Part shown: in pieces, positions 54,298-63,000 of the stretch
Layout of the letters: each line of letters opens with the position of its first letter
How positions within the stretch are numbered: the first letter of the stretch is position 1
From: Sphingopyxis macrogoltabida
Lineage (GTDB): Bacteria; Pseudomonadota; Alphaproteobacteria; Sphingomonadales; Sphingomonadaceae
Assembly (NCBI GenBank): GCA_003241685.1
Contig: QFPJ01000001.1
Coordinates: forward strand, 1 to 64,000
DNA: 64,000 bases
Direction of reading: 5' to 3'
The notes under the pieces: generated by a model
The model's database searches: none
What the model was told of the DNA's origin: nothing
Seen by the model: only the letters and a program-made list of their open reading frames with translations
Translations under genes and position numbers: made by a program

Positions 54298-55733
54298 CAC
54301 GTCCGCTCCAGCACGGCCAGCGCACGCACGTCGGCGAGCCGTCCGGTCACGGCGGCGGCGGCGACCATCGCCGGGCTCATCAAATGGGTCCGTCCGCCGA
54401 CGCCCTGCCGCCCCTCGAAATTGCGGTTGGTGCTCGACGCACAGCGTTCGCCGGGCGCCAGGCTGTCGTCGTTCATCGCAAGGCACAGCGAACAGCCCGA
54501 CCGCCGCCATTCGAAGCCCGCGGCGATGAAGATGCGGTCGATCCCCTCCGCTTCGGCGGCACGGCGCACGCTGCTGCTGCCCGGCGAGATCATCGCGCGC
54601 ACGCCGGGGGCGACCTTGCGCCCCTTCAGGATGACCGCGGCATCGCGCAGGTCGGACAGGCGCGCATTGGTGCACGAACCGATAAAGGCGCGGTCGATCG
54701 CGATATCCTGCAACGCGGTGTTCGGCGCGATCCCCATATAGGCCATGGCGCGCACCGCATCGGCGCGGCGCGCCTCCGGCACGTCGGCGGGATCGGGCAC
54801 CCGACCGGTGATCGCCAGCGCCTGATCGGGGCTGGTGCCCCAGCTGACCATCGGCGGAATATCGGCCGCGTCCAGCACGACCTCCCTGTCGAAGCGGGCG
54901 CCCGCATCGCTGCGCAGCGCGCGCCATTCGTCGCGGGCCATCGCCAGCAGTGCGGGCGACGGCGCGCGCGGACGGCCCGCGATATAATCGACCACCTTGT
55001 CGTCGGGCGCCATCAGCGCGACGCGCGCGCCGCATTCGACCGCCATGTTGCAGATCGTCATCCGCCCCTCGACCCCCAGCGCCTCGATCGCGCCGCCGGC
55101 AAATTCGACCGCATGGCCGGCCGCCCCGTCGGCGCCGATCCGGCGGATCACCTCCATGATCAGATCCTTGGCCGTGACGCCCGGCGCCAGCGTGCCGTCG
55201 ACGGTGATCCGCATTGTGCGAAGCCGCCGATAGACAAGCGTCTGCGTCGCCAGCAGATGTTCGATGTCGGATGTCCCGATCCCGAAACCGACGACGCCGA
55301 AGGCGCCATAGGTGGTCGAATGGCTGTCGCCCGCGGCGATGACCATGCCGGGCAGCACCAGCCCCTGTTCGGGCATCACGACATGTTCGATCCCCTGACG
55401 CGGATCGAACAGGTCGAAAATCTCGATCCCGAAATCGCGCCCGTTTTCCGACAGATATTCGATCTGCCGCCGTGCCCCGTCGTCCAGCTTGCCCGCCGCG
55501 CGGTCGGGGTGGGTCGAATTGACGTGGTCGACGACGCCCAGCGACGCCGACGGCCGCCACGCGCCCCGTCCCGCTTCGCGAAGCCCGCTGAAAGCCTGGG
55601 GGCTTGTATATTCGTTGAGCACCGTTCTATCGATATAGAGCAACAATCGTTCATCGGCATGGCCGGATTCGTCGAAGGACAGGACGCAATGGTCGTCGAC
55701 GATCTTGTCGTAGAGCGTTTTGGGCGCCGACAT
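54297..55733 (-). CDS. leuC: 3-isopropylmalate dehydratase large subunit-like protein (LeuC family)
   Basis: A 478-residue aconitase-superfamily large subunit. The [4Fe-4S] cysteines are in FIGSCTNARLSDL and GCSLCLAMN; DSHSTTYGAFG and the SSTNRNFEGRQG substrate motif are present. ATG at 55733 is preceded by GGGAGG ten bases away and gives SAPKTLYDKIV, the normal N-terminus. First of four overlapping minus-strand genes (leuC, leuD, hydrolase, araC), divergent from a LysR gene. A leuB gene is not present locally. Confidence 0.88.
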   Translation of the reverse strand: MSAPKTLYDKIVDDHCVLSFDESGHADERLLLYIDRTVLNEYTSPQAFSGLREAGRGAWRPSASLGVVDHVNSTHPDRAAGKLDDGARRQIEYLSENGRDFGIEIFDLFDPRQGIEHVVMPEQGLVLPGMVIAAGDSHSTTYGAFGVVGFGIGTSDIEHLLATQTLVYRRLRTMRITVDGTLAPGVTAKDLIMEVIRRIGADGAAGHAVEFAGGAIEALGVEGRMTICNMAVECGARVALMAPDDKVVDYIAGRPRAPSPALLAMARDEWRALRSDAGARFDREVVLDAADIPPMVSWGTSPDQALAITGRVPDPADVPEARRADAVRAMAYMGIAPNTALQDIAIDRAFIGSCTNARLSDLRDAAVILKGRKVAPGVRAMISPGSSSVRRAAEAEGIDRIFIAAGFEWRRSGCSLCLAMNDDSLAPGERCASSTNRNFEGRQGVGGRTHLMSPAMVAAAAVTGRLADVRALAVLERT

Positions 55734-55809
55734 TTTCAACCATCCTCCCTGCACCAATGCGGGGCGGACTTACCGTGCACGGCTCGCGCGAAGCCAATGC
55801 CGGGACAGT

Positions 55810-55819
55810 ATCAATTGAT
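55810..55819. promoter_or_regulatory. Palindrome ATCAATTGAT in the leuC/LysR divergent region
   Basis: A perfect 10-base palindrome 18 bases before the LysR start in the 103-base divergent gap; LysR regulators bind such sites (T-N11-A type cannot be confirmed). Confidence 0.4.
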
Positions 55820-55836
55820 GCGACGGGTGAACATAA

Positions 55837-56754
55837 ATGGATATCATGTGGTTAGAAGACTTCATCAAGCTGGCGGATGAAGGCAATTTTTCCCGCGCGG
55901 CAGAGGCCCGCAACCTGACCCAGCCGGCCTTCAGCCGCCGCATCCGCGCGTTGGAGGATTGGGTCGGCGCGACGCTGGTCGATCGCGACACGCACCGCAT
56001 CGCGCTGACCGAAGCGGGGCAGGCGTTCCGCGTGCTGGCCGAGGAGATACTCCGGCGGCTGACGCTGGGCCGCGATCATGTCCGCGAAATCGGCGGCACG
56101 CTCAGCAACGAAATCCGCTTCGCGTCGACCCACGCGCTTTCCACGACCTTCTTCCCCGCATGGCTGCGCAGCCTCAACGACAATCATGACGCCGGAACGA
56201 TCACGCTGATCGCCGACCATATGGTCGCGTGCGAACGCTTCATGCTGGAGGGGAAGGCGGACTTCCTGCTGTGCCACCACCATACCGCCGCGGCTCACCG
56301 GCTCGATCCGGCCGGTTTCGCCTCGCTGCCGCTGGGACAGGATGTGCTGTTGCCGGTGACGGCGCCGGCCGCCGACGGATCGCCGACGCACCGGCTGCCC
56401 GGCACCGACGACCACCCCCTCCCCTATCTGGAGTTTGAGGACAAATCGGGCATGGGCCGCATCCTGCAGGCGGCGCAGGTCATTTCGGCCGGGTCGGCGT
56501 CACTCCGCACCGTCTTTCGCTCGCACATGGCGACCGCGCTGCTGTCGATGGCGCGCGACGGACGCGGTGTCTGCTGGGCGCCGCTCAGCGTCGCGGGCGC
56601 CGATCTGGAAAGCGGCCGGCTGGTCGCGGCGGGCGACGAATATTGGCACGTCCCGATCGAAATTCGCATCTATAAACCCATCGCCCGCCGCAGCCCCAGC
56701 GTCGAAGCCTTCTGGACGATGCTGAAGAACCGCCTGAAAACCGAAACCGCCTGA
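55837..56754 (+). CDS. LysR family transcriptional regulator
   Basis: A 305-residue LysR protein: N-terminal helix-turn-helix (DFIKLADEGNFSRAAEARNLTQPAFSRRIRALEDW) and periplasmic-binding-protein-like effector domain. Start ATG at 55837 lacks a strong ribosome binding site; ATG at 55846 is possible. Divergent from the LeuC-type operon, which is the typical target of LysR proteins. Confidence 0.88.
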   Translation: MDIMWLEDFIKLADEGNFSRAAEARNLTQPAFSRRIRALEDWVGATLVDRDTHRIALTEAGQAFRVLAEEILRRLTLGRDHVREIGGTLSNEIRFASTHALSTTFFPAWLRSLNDNHDAGTITLIADHMVACERFMLEGKADFLLCHHHTAAAHRLDPAGFASLPLGQDVLLPVTAPAADGSPTHRLPGTDDHPLPYLEFEDKSGMGRILQAAQVISAGSASLRTVFRSHMATALLSMARDGRGVCWAPLSVAGADLESGRLVAAGDEYWHVPIEIRIYKPIARRSPSVEAFWTMLKNRLKTETA

Positions 56755-56944
56755 TCCCGCCCCCCGGTCGCCATCCGCTCCTGCGTCCGCGTAATAAAAT
56801 TGCGCTCGTTCCGCCGATGCCGCACGAATGATTCTATGTCGAACCGGCATTGGGAAGGATGGCCGCATGTTCATAGACAGGCTGGGCCTTTGCACTAACC
56901 GACGAACGGGCGGCTCTGGCAGGGGCTAAGGGCGGAGAAAAAAC

Positions 56945-59944
56945 ATGATCCAGGGACCGGCAACGGCACGCAACGCGTTCAAATTTTCCACATCCATCCT
57001 CGCGCTCTCCCTTTGCGCAGGCCTCGGCGGCATCGCCCACGCGCAGGAGACGGTCGAACCGGCCGATGACCAGGCGATCGACGGCGTCAGCGACATCGTC
57101 GTGACCGGATCGCGCATCGGGCGCCCCGTGCTCGACCTGCCGACCCCCGTCGGCCTTGTCACTTCGGAAGCGCTTGCAAACAACAATGCCCAGTTCGACA
57201 TCGGCCGCGCGCTCGCGCAGCAACCGGCGATCGGCTTTTCGGGCAGCATGCAGCAGAGCCAGCAGAGCGGCGCATCGGGTTCGCGCGGCGAAAACAGCGG
57301 CGGTCTCGCCACCGTCGACCTGCGCAGCCTGGGGTCGAACCGCACGCTGGTGCTGGTGAACGGCAAGCGCCGTGTCGCGGGCGCTACCGACAGCGCCGCC
57401 ATCGACCTCAACTCGATCAACCCCAATCTGATCGAACGTATCGAAGTCATCACCGGCGGCGCGTCGGCCATCTACGGCTCCGACGCCGTGTCGGGCGTGG
57501 TCAACATCATCCTGAAGGATGACTTCGACGGCGTCCGCCTGTCGTTCAACGGGTCGCAGCCGACGCGCGGGCCGGAAGGCTTCACCTATGGCGGCAGCCT
57601 GGTCGCGGGCAAGAATTTCGCCGAAGGCCGCGGCAATATCACCATCGCCGCCGACTATGCCAATGTCGCCGAAATCACCCCGAAACAGGCTGACATGAAC
57701 AATTATGTCGCGATGCTCAATCCGGCCGACACCGGCCTTGACGACGGCATTCCCGACACGATCCTGGCCGCCGGGGCCGAGGCGCTGCGCTATTCGGGTT
57801 ATGGCGTCGTCGGCTTTCGCGGCGATACCGGCAGCCTCGGTCGGCTGGTGTTCCGCGACGACGGGACCGTGCGCCCCTTCCCTACCCCCAGCCTGACCGA
57901 CGGCAGCCTGTTCGGCGTCTTCGACGATTGTGGTCCGGCCTGTTTCCGCTTCGACGATTCGATCTCGATCGTGCCGGACATCGAACGCTACAACCTCAAT
58001 CTCAGCACGCATTTCGATTTCAGCGACAGCGTGCGGGGCTATTTCGGCGTCGATTACAACAACACGTCCAGCTATGGCCGCGGCCAGCCGGTCATCCGTA
58101 CCAACCTGGCGATCAACGTCGCGCAAAACGCCTTCCTCAACGAAGAATTGCGGCAGGACCTGCTGGCGGAGGGCGCCACGACGCTGCGCATGGACCGGCT
58201 CTTCACCGACCTCGGGCTGCGTTACAGCCAGGTCGATCGCAACAGCCTGTCCTTCGTCGGCGGTTTCAAGGGCACGTTCGAAACGGGCTTTTCCGACCTC
58301 AGCTACGACATCTATGCGACGCACGGCCGCACCAAGGCCAAGTTCATCGGCTACAACCGCCTGGTAGTCCCCAACCTGCTCGCCTCGCTTGACGCCGTCG
58401 TCGATCCGGCGGACGGTCAGATCCGGTGCCGCGTGGATGTGCCCGCACTGCAGCCGGTGGGTTATGTGCGGCCGACGTTGGTGGGCAGCGCGGGCTGCAC
58501 GCCCTTCAACGCCTTCGGGTCAACCGCGAGTTCGCAGCAGGCGCGCGATTTCGTCACCGCGACGACGATTTCGACCGCTTTCATCCGCCAGACGACGGCC
58601 GGCTTCTCGCTGGCCGGCGATACGGAGAAATTCCTCACCATGCCGGGCGGCGGCGCCATCGGCTTCGCGCTTGGCGGCGAATATCGCAAGGAAAGCAACG
58701 GCCGCACCACCGACCCGCTGGTCCGCGACGGTCTGACCAACCAGGCGGCGACACAGGATTACAGCGGCGGCTATCACGTCACGGAATTCTTCGGCGAACT
58801 CAGCGTGCCGCTGCTCACCGACATGCCCTTTGCCAGACTGTTGTCGGTCGAGGGCGCGGTTCGTCACGCCGACTACAGCCATGCCGGCACCGCGACGTCG
58901 TGGAAGGCGGGGGCGATCTGGGAACCGGCCGAGGGGCTGCGCCTGCGCGGCACGATCAGCCGCGCCATTCGCGCGCCGAACATCTTCGAAGCCTTCCGTC
59001 CCAGCGAAGGGCAGACGACCAACGTCACCGACCCCTGTTCGGAAATCAACATCGGTGCCAACCCGAACCGCGCCGCCAACTGCGCCGCGCTCGGCCGCCC
59101 GGCGGGCTATGTGCCGCTGAACGGGGCGATCGGCATTCCCTTCATCGTTTCGGGCAACCAGAATCTGAAACCCGAAGTGTCGGACAGCTGGACGGCCGGC
59201 GTCGTGCTGAACCCCACTTTCCTCCCCGGGCTTCAGCTTTCGCTCGACTGGTTCAACATCGAAATCGACGATGCGATCAGCTTCCTCAGCCCGCAACAGA
59301 TCGCCGAAAACTGCGTCGATCGCGCCGGCGGCCCGGACGCGGACCTGTGCAGCCTGATCACGCGCGACATGGACCCGGCCAGCCCCAACTTCTTTGGCAT
59401 CACGGGCGGCAACAGCACCTATGTGAACACGTCGAAGCTGGAAACATCGGGGCTGGACGCGCAGCTATTCTATGCGCGGCCGCTGGGGGGCGGACGGCTT
59501 TCGGCCAATGTCGCCTTCACCTATCTGCACCGGTTGCGGACCTACACCTTTCAGGCGCGGCCCGACCTCTACACCGTGCTCGAAGGCTTCTACGGCTATC
59601 CCAAATATAAGGGCGTCGTGGGCCTGAGCTACAGCACCGGCGGGCTGACCGTCGGCTGGCAGGGCCGTTATCAGTCGAACCAAGCGCTGACGGACATTTC
59701 GCCGGGCATCAGCCGCGAACTTCTGTCGCCCGACCGCACGGGATCGCGTTTCTACAACGATATCTCGGCCTCCTACACCGCCGCCATGGGAGGCCAGCAG
59801 GACGTCAAATTTTCGCTGGGCGTGACCAATTTGTTCAACGAGAAACTGCCGCTGATGGAATCGACCCAGGTCATCGACGCGTCGGGCGGCGGTTTCGACC
59901 AGTTCGGCCCGGTGGTCCGCATCGGTGTGGAACTGAATTTCTGA
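56945..59944 (+). CDS. TonB-dependent outer-membrane receptor
   Basis: A 999-residue receptor, the largest of the four. Signal peptide (cleavage near AHAQET at about residue 34), TonB box DIVVTGSRIGR, plug with VNGKRRVAGATDSAAIDLNSIN and IEVITGGASAIYGSDAVSGVVNI, and a barrel ending in VELNF. GGAG lies upstream of ATG 56945. It belongs to a subgroup often linked to peptide or amide uptake, and the following AbgT carrier, M20 enzyme and penicillin acylase support that. A terminator separates it from them. Confidence 0.92.
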   Translation: MIQGPATARNAFKFSTSILALSLCAGLGGIAHAQETVEPADDQAIDGVSDIVVTGSRIGRPVLDLPTPVGLVTSEALANNNAQFDIGRALAQQPAIGFSGSMQQSQQSGASGSRGENSGGLATVDLRSLGSNRTLVLVNGKRRVAGATDSAAIDLNSINPNLIERIEVITGGASAIYGSDAVSGVVNIILKDDFDGVRLSFNGSQPTRGPEGFTYGGSLVAGKNFAEGRGNITIAADYANVAEITPKQADMNNYVAMLNPADTGLDDGIPDTILAAGAEALRYSGYGVVGFRGDTGSLGRLVFRDDGTVRPFPTPSLTDGSLFGVFDDCGPACFRFDDSISIVPDIERYNLNLSTHFDFSDSVRGYFGVDYNNTSSYGRGQPVIRTNLAINVAQNAFLNEELRQDLLAEGATTLRMDRLFTDLGLRYSQVDRNSLSFVGGFKGTFETGFSDLSYDIYATHGRTKAKFIGYNRLVVPNLLASLDAVVDPADGQIRCRVDVPALQPVGYVRPTLVGSAGCTPFNAFGSTASSQQARDFVTATTISTAFIRQTTAGFSLAGDTEKFLTMPGGGAIGFALGGEYRKESNGRTTDPLVRDGLTNQAATQDYSGGYHVTEFFGELSVPLLTDMPFARLLSVEGAVRHADYSHAGTATSWKAGAIWEPAEGLRLRGTISRAIRAPNIFEAFRPSEGQTTNVTDPCSEINIGANPNRAANCAALGRPAGYVPLNGAIGIPFIVSGNQNLKPEVSDSWTAGVVLNPTFLPGLQLSLDWFNIEIDDAISFLSPQQIAENCVDRAGGPDADLCSLITRDMDPASPNFFGITGGNSTYVNTSKLETSGLDAQLFYARPLGGGRLSANVAFTYLHRLRTYTFQARPDLYTVLEGFYGYPKYKGVVGLSYSTGGLTVGWQGRYQSNQALTDISPGISRELLSPDRTGSRFYNDISASYTAAMGGQQDVKFSLGVTNLFNEKLPLMESTQVIDASGGGFDQFGPVVRIGVELNF

Positions 59945-59962
59945 TCCCGGTCTGCCATAGAG

Positions 59963-60003
59963 GGGTTCGCGACGCGGCGACGCGCGCGAACCCTTCCGTT
60001 TTT
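59963..60003 (+). terminator. Intrinsic terminator after the TonB receptor
   Basis: Perfect 9-bp stem GGGTTCGCG / CGCGAACCC (59963-59971 and 59985-59993) followed by TTCCGTTTTT. Located between the TonB and AbgT genes. Confidence 0.78.
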
Positions 60004-60041
60004 CCGGCGCCTTGCCGGTTCATCTTTGCCCGGAGCCAGCG

Positions 60042-61649
60042 ATGACCGAAGCCGCCCCCCGCCCCGAACGCCAGCGCGGCTTTCTGGGATTTGTGGAACG
60101 CGTGGGCAATCTGCTGCCCGACCCGACGATCATCTTCATCTATCTGATCGCGGCGCTGATGCTGCTGTCCGCGATCGGCGCCGCGCTCGGCTGGAGCGCA
60201 TCGCTGCCGTACAAGGGCGACACCGCCCCGCCCCACGCTGAACTGGCGGGCGGCATATTGACCTATCATGCGTCGAACCTGTTTTCGGCGGACAATATCG
60301 CGCGGCTGTTCACCGAAATGCCGCGCACCTATTCAAGCTTCGCGCCGCTCGGCATCATCCTGACGATCATGATGGGCGCCGCGGTCGCCGAACGGTCGGG
60401 CCTGTTCTTCGCGCTCATCCGCGGTTCGCTGCGCAACGCGCCGCGCCGCGTGATGACGCCGATCATCGCGGTGGTCGGCATGGTGTCGCACCACGCCGCC
60501 GATGCCGCCTATGTCGTGCTGATCCCGATGGCGGCGGTGCTGTTCGCATCGGTCGGGCGCCACCCGCTCGCCGGCATCGCCGCGGCCCTGGCAGCGGTAT
60601 CCGGGGGCTATGCCGGCAATATCATGCCGGGACAGCTCGACGTGCTGCTGTTCGGCTTCACGCAGGAGGCGGCGCGGATCGTCGATCCCGGCTGGACGAT
60701 GAACCCGCTCGGCAACTGGTATTTCATCCTCGGCATCGTCGTCCTTTTCACGCCCATCATCTGGTTCGTCACCGACCGCATCGTCGAACCCCGTCTCGGC
60801 CGATGGAATGAGGACATCGACGACGAACTGCGCGCCGATCTCGAAAAAGGCGACCTCAGCGACGGCGAACGGCGCGGGCTTCGCCATGCCGGCATCGCGG
60901 CGCTGATCCTGGTCGCGATCTTCGCCGCGCTGTGCCTGTGGCCGGGCTATACCCCCTTCATCAACCAAAATGCCGAGGGGCCGATCCGGCTCCAGCCGCT
61001 CTATGGCTCGATCATCGCGGCGCTGTTCCTGCTGTTCCTGGTCACCGGCATCGTCTTCGGGCGCGCGGTCGGTACGGTGAAGGGGTCGAACGACGTCGTC
61101 CTGATGATGCGCGAGGGGATAAAGACCATCGCGCCCTACCTCGTCTTCGTCTTTTTCGCCGCGCATTTCGTGGCGATGTTCAACTGGTCGGGGATCGGCC
61201 CGATCATCGCGATCGGCGGCGCCGAAAAGCTGCAGGGCATGGCGCTGCCTGCACCGCTGCTGCTCGTCTGCGTCCTGCTGCTGTCGTCGGTGATGGACCT
61301 GTTCATCGGGTCGGCCACCGCGAAGTGGAGTGTGCTGTCGTCGGTCGTCGTGCCGATGTTCATGCTGCTGGGCATCAGCCCGGAAATGACCACCGCCGCC
61401 TATCGCATGGGCGACAGCTACACCAACATCATGACACCGCTGATGAGCTATTTTCCGCTCGTCCTCGTCTTTTGCCAGCGGTGGGACAAGAGCATGGGCG
61501 TGGGGTCGCTGCTCGCGCTGATGCTGCCCTATGCGCTCAGCTTCATGGCGATGGGGATCACGATGGTCGTCGCGTGGGTCGCGCTCGATTTGCCCCTCGG
61601 CCCGCACGCCCAGGTCTTCTATCAGATTGCGGGACACGCAGCCCCCTGA
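60042..61649 (+). CDS. AbgT-family transporter (p-aminobenzoyl-glutamate / dicarboxylate type)
   Basis: A 535-residue polytopic membrane protein with long hydrophobic segments and conserved AbgT features (VGMVSHHAADAAYVVLIPMAA, GSATAKWSVLSSVVVPMFM, GDSYTNIMTPLMSYFPLVL). The founding member imports p-aminobenzoyl-glutamate; some relatives export sulfonamides. Here it precedes an M20 hydrolase of the AbgB/IAA-amidohydrolase type, so import of an N-acyl amino acid is favoured. ATG at 60042 is preceded by GGAG at a six-base spacing; the frame open to 60012 is rejected. Confidence 0.88.
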   Translation: MTEAAPRPERQRGFLGFVERVGNLLPDPTIIFIYLIAALMLLSAIGAALGWSASLPYKGDTAPPHAELAGGILTYHASNLFSADNIARLFTEMPRTYSSFAPLGIILTIMMGAAVAERSGLFFALIRGSLRNAPRRVMTPIIAVVGMVSHHAADAAYVVLIPMAAVLFASVGRHPLAGIAAALAAVSGGYAGNIMPGQLDVLLFGFTQEAARIVDPGWTMNPLGNWYFILGIVVLFTPIIWFVTDRIVEPRLGRWNEDIDDELRADLEKGDLSDGERRGLRHAGIAALILVAIFAALCLWPGYTPFINQNAEGPIRLQPLYGSIIAALFLLFLVTGIVFGRAVGTVKGSNDVVLMMREGIKTIAPYLVFVFFAAHFVAMFNWSGIGPIIAIGGAEKLQGMALPAPLLLVCVLLLSSVMDLFIGSATAKWSVLSSVVVPMFMLLGISPEMTTAAYRMGDSYTNIMTPLMSYFPLVLVFCQRWDKSMGVGSLLALMLPYALSFMAMGITMVVAWVALDLPLGPHAQVFYQIAGHAAP

Positions 61650-61763
61650 TGGAGCCGGCCATGACGATCGACGCGGAACATATAAGCATGTCCAATAAGC
61701 ATTGGGGTTGGCGGCCCCCCGACCCTAGCCTTCCCGTGCCGCTGCGCCAGGAGGAGCGTCCCC

Positions 61764-62978
61764 ATGTCGATTGACCTCAAATCGCTGGAAAACGACATGA
61801 CCACCTGGCGCCGGCATATCCACCGGCACCCCGAACTCGGCTTTCACGAACAGGGGACGGGGCGCTTTATCCTCGACCTGCTCGCCGACTTCGGCATCGA
61901 CGAGGTGCACACCGGCATCGGCGGCACCGGCATCGTCGCGACGATCCGCGCAGGCGATTCCGGCCGCGCAGGCGATTCCGGCCGCGCGATCGGCATCCGT
62001 GCCGACATCGACGCACTGCCGATGACCGAACGCACCGAATCCGATCACAAATCCTGTACCCCCGGCGTCATGCACGCCTGCGGCCACGACGGCCACACCA
62101 CGATGCTGCTGGGCGCCGCCAAGCAGCTAGCCGCGACGCGCAATTTCAACGGCGCCGTCCACCTGATCTTTCAGCCTGCCGAGGAATCGCTCGGCTATCA
62201 GGGCGCCGACGGCGATCCCGACGGCGGCGCCAGCGCGATGATCCGCGATGGCCTGTTCGACCGTTTCCCGATGCAGGCGATCTTCGGCATTCACAACCGC
62301 CCCGGCATCGCCGCCGGCAAGCTGGCCGGGCGCGCGGGCGCGCTGTACGCCGCCGCCGACAAGTTCGAGATTGTCGTGTCGGGCAAGGGCGGCCACGCCG
62401 CGCGGCCGCATCTGGCGATCGATCCGATCCTCGTCGCATCGCAGATCGTCGTCGCGGTGCAGAGCATCGTCGCGCGCAACACCGACCCGATGGATGCCGC
62501 CGTCGTGTCGATCTGCAAGATGGAGGCGGGAACCGCCTTTAACATCATCGCCGACGAAGCCCGGATGGGCGGCACGGTGCGGACGCTGTCGCGGCAAAGC
62601 CAGGATGCGGTCGAAGCGCGGCTACGCGCGATCGTCACCGGCGTCGCCGCCTCGTTCGGCGCGACGGCGGACCTGCATTATGAGCGCGGCTATCCCGCGC
62701 TGCACAATCCCGCCGACCTTTACGCCAGGGTGCGCGACATCGCGATCGGCGTCGTCGGTCCCGATCGCTTCGTCGATCTCGACGTACCGGGCATGGGGGG
62801 CGAGGATTTCGCGCGCTACCTCGACGTGGTTCCCGGCTGCTTCCTGCTGCTGGGCAACGGCGACGAAGGGCCGGGATCGGTCATGCTGCACAATTCGCAC
62901 TATGCCTATGACGACAGCATTTCGCCGACCGGCGCCGCGCTGTGGGTCGCGCTGGCCGAGGCATTCCTGCCCAAGTAA
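61764..62978 (+). CDS. M20-family amidohydrolase (AbgB / N-acyl-amino-acid hydrolase-like)
   Basis: A 404-residue M20 metallo-hydrolase that cleaves an acyl or aromatic amide from an amino acid. Zinc ligands are in MHACGHDGHTTMLLG and FQPAEES, and HRHPELGFHEQGTG marks the N-terminal domain. Residues 63-74 contain an exact two-copy repeat of GDSGRA from an 18-base tandem duplication. It starts at 61764 after GGAGGAG. Follows the AbgT gene by 114 bases on the same strand. Confidence 0.88.
   Translation: MSIDLKSLENDMTTWRRHIHRHPELGFHEQGTGRFILDLLADFGIDEVHTGIGGTGIVATIRAGDSGRAGDSGRAIGIRADIDALPMTERTESDHKSCTPGVMHACGHDGHTTMLLGAAKQLAATRNFNGAVHLIFQPAEESLGYQGADGDPDGGASAMIRDGLFDRFPMQAIFGIHNRPGIAAGKLAGRAGALYAAADKFEIVVSGKGGHAARPHLAIDPILVASQIVVAVQSIVARNTDPMDAAVVSICKMEAGTAFNIIADEARMGGTVRTLSRQSQDAVEARLRAIVTGVAASFGATADLHYERGYPALHNPADLYARVRDIAIGVVGPDRFVDLDVPGMGGEDFARYLDVVPGCFLLLGNGDEGPGSVMLHNSHYAYDDSISPTGAALWVALAEAFLPK
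61949..61984 (+). repeat. Perfect 18-bp tandem duplication inside the M20 gene
   Basis: Two identical 18-base units (61949-61966 and 61967-61984) encode GDSGRA twice, keeping the frame. A recent slippage event or a natural length polymorphism in a surface loop is likely. Confidence 0.85.
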
Positions 62979-63000
62979 ATTGTCCGGGGAGACGCTTTTG

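Noticed and set aside
53662..55560. Single 632-codon frame through leuC and leuD
   Set aside because: Its first two thirds are a wrong-frame arginine-rich shadow of the LeuC-type gene; only the last 211 codons from 54297 are a real LeuD-type protein.
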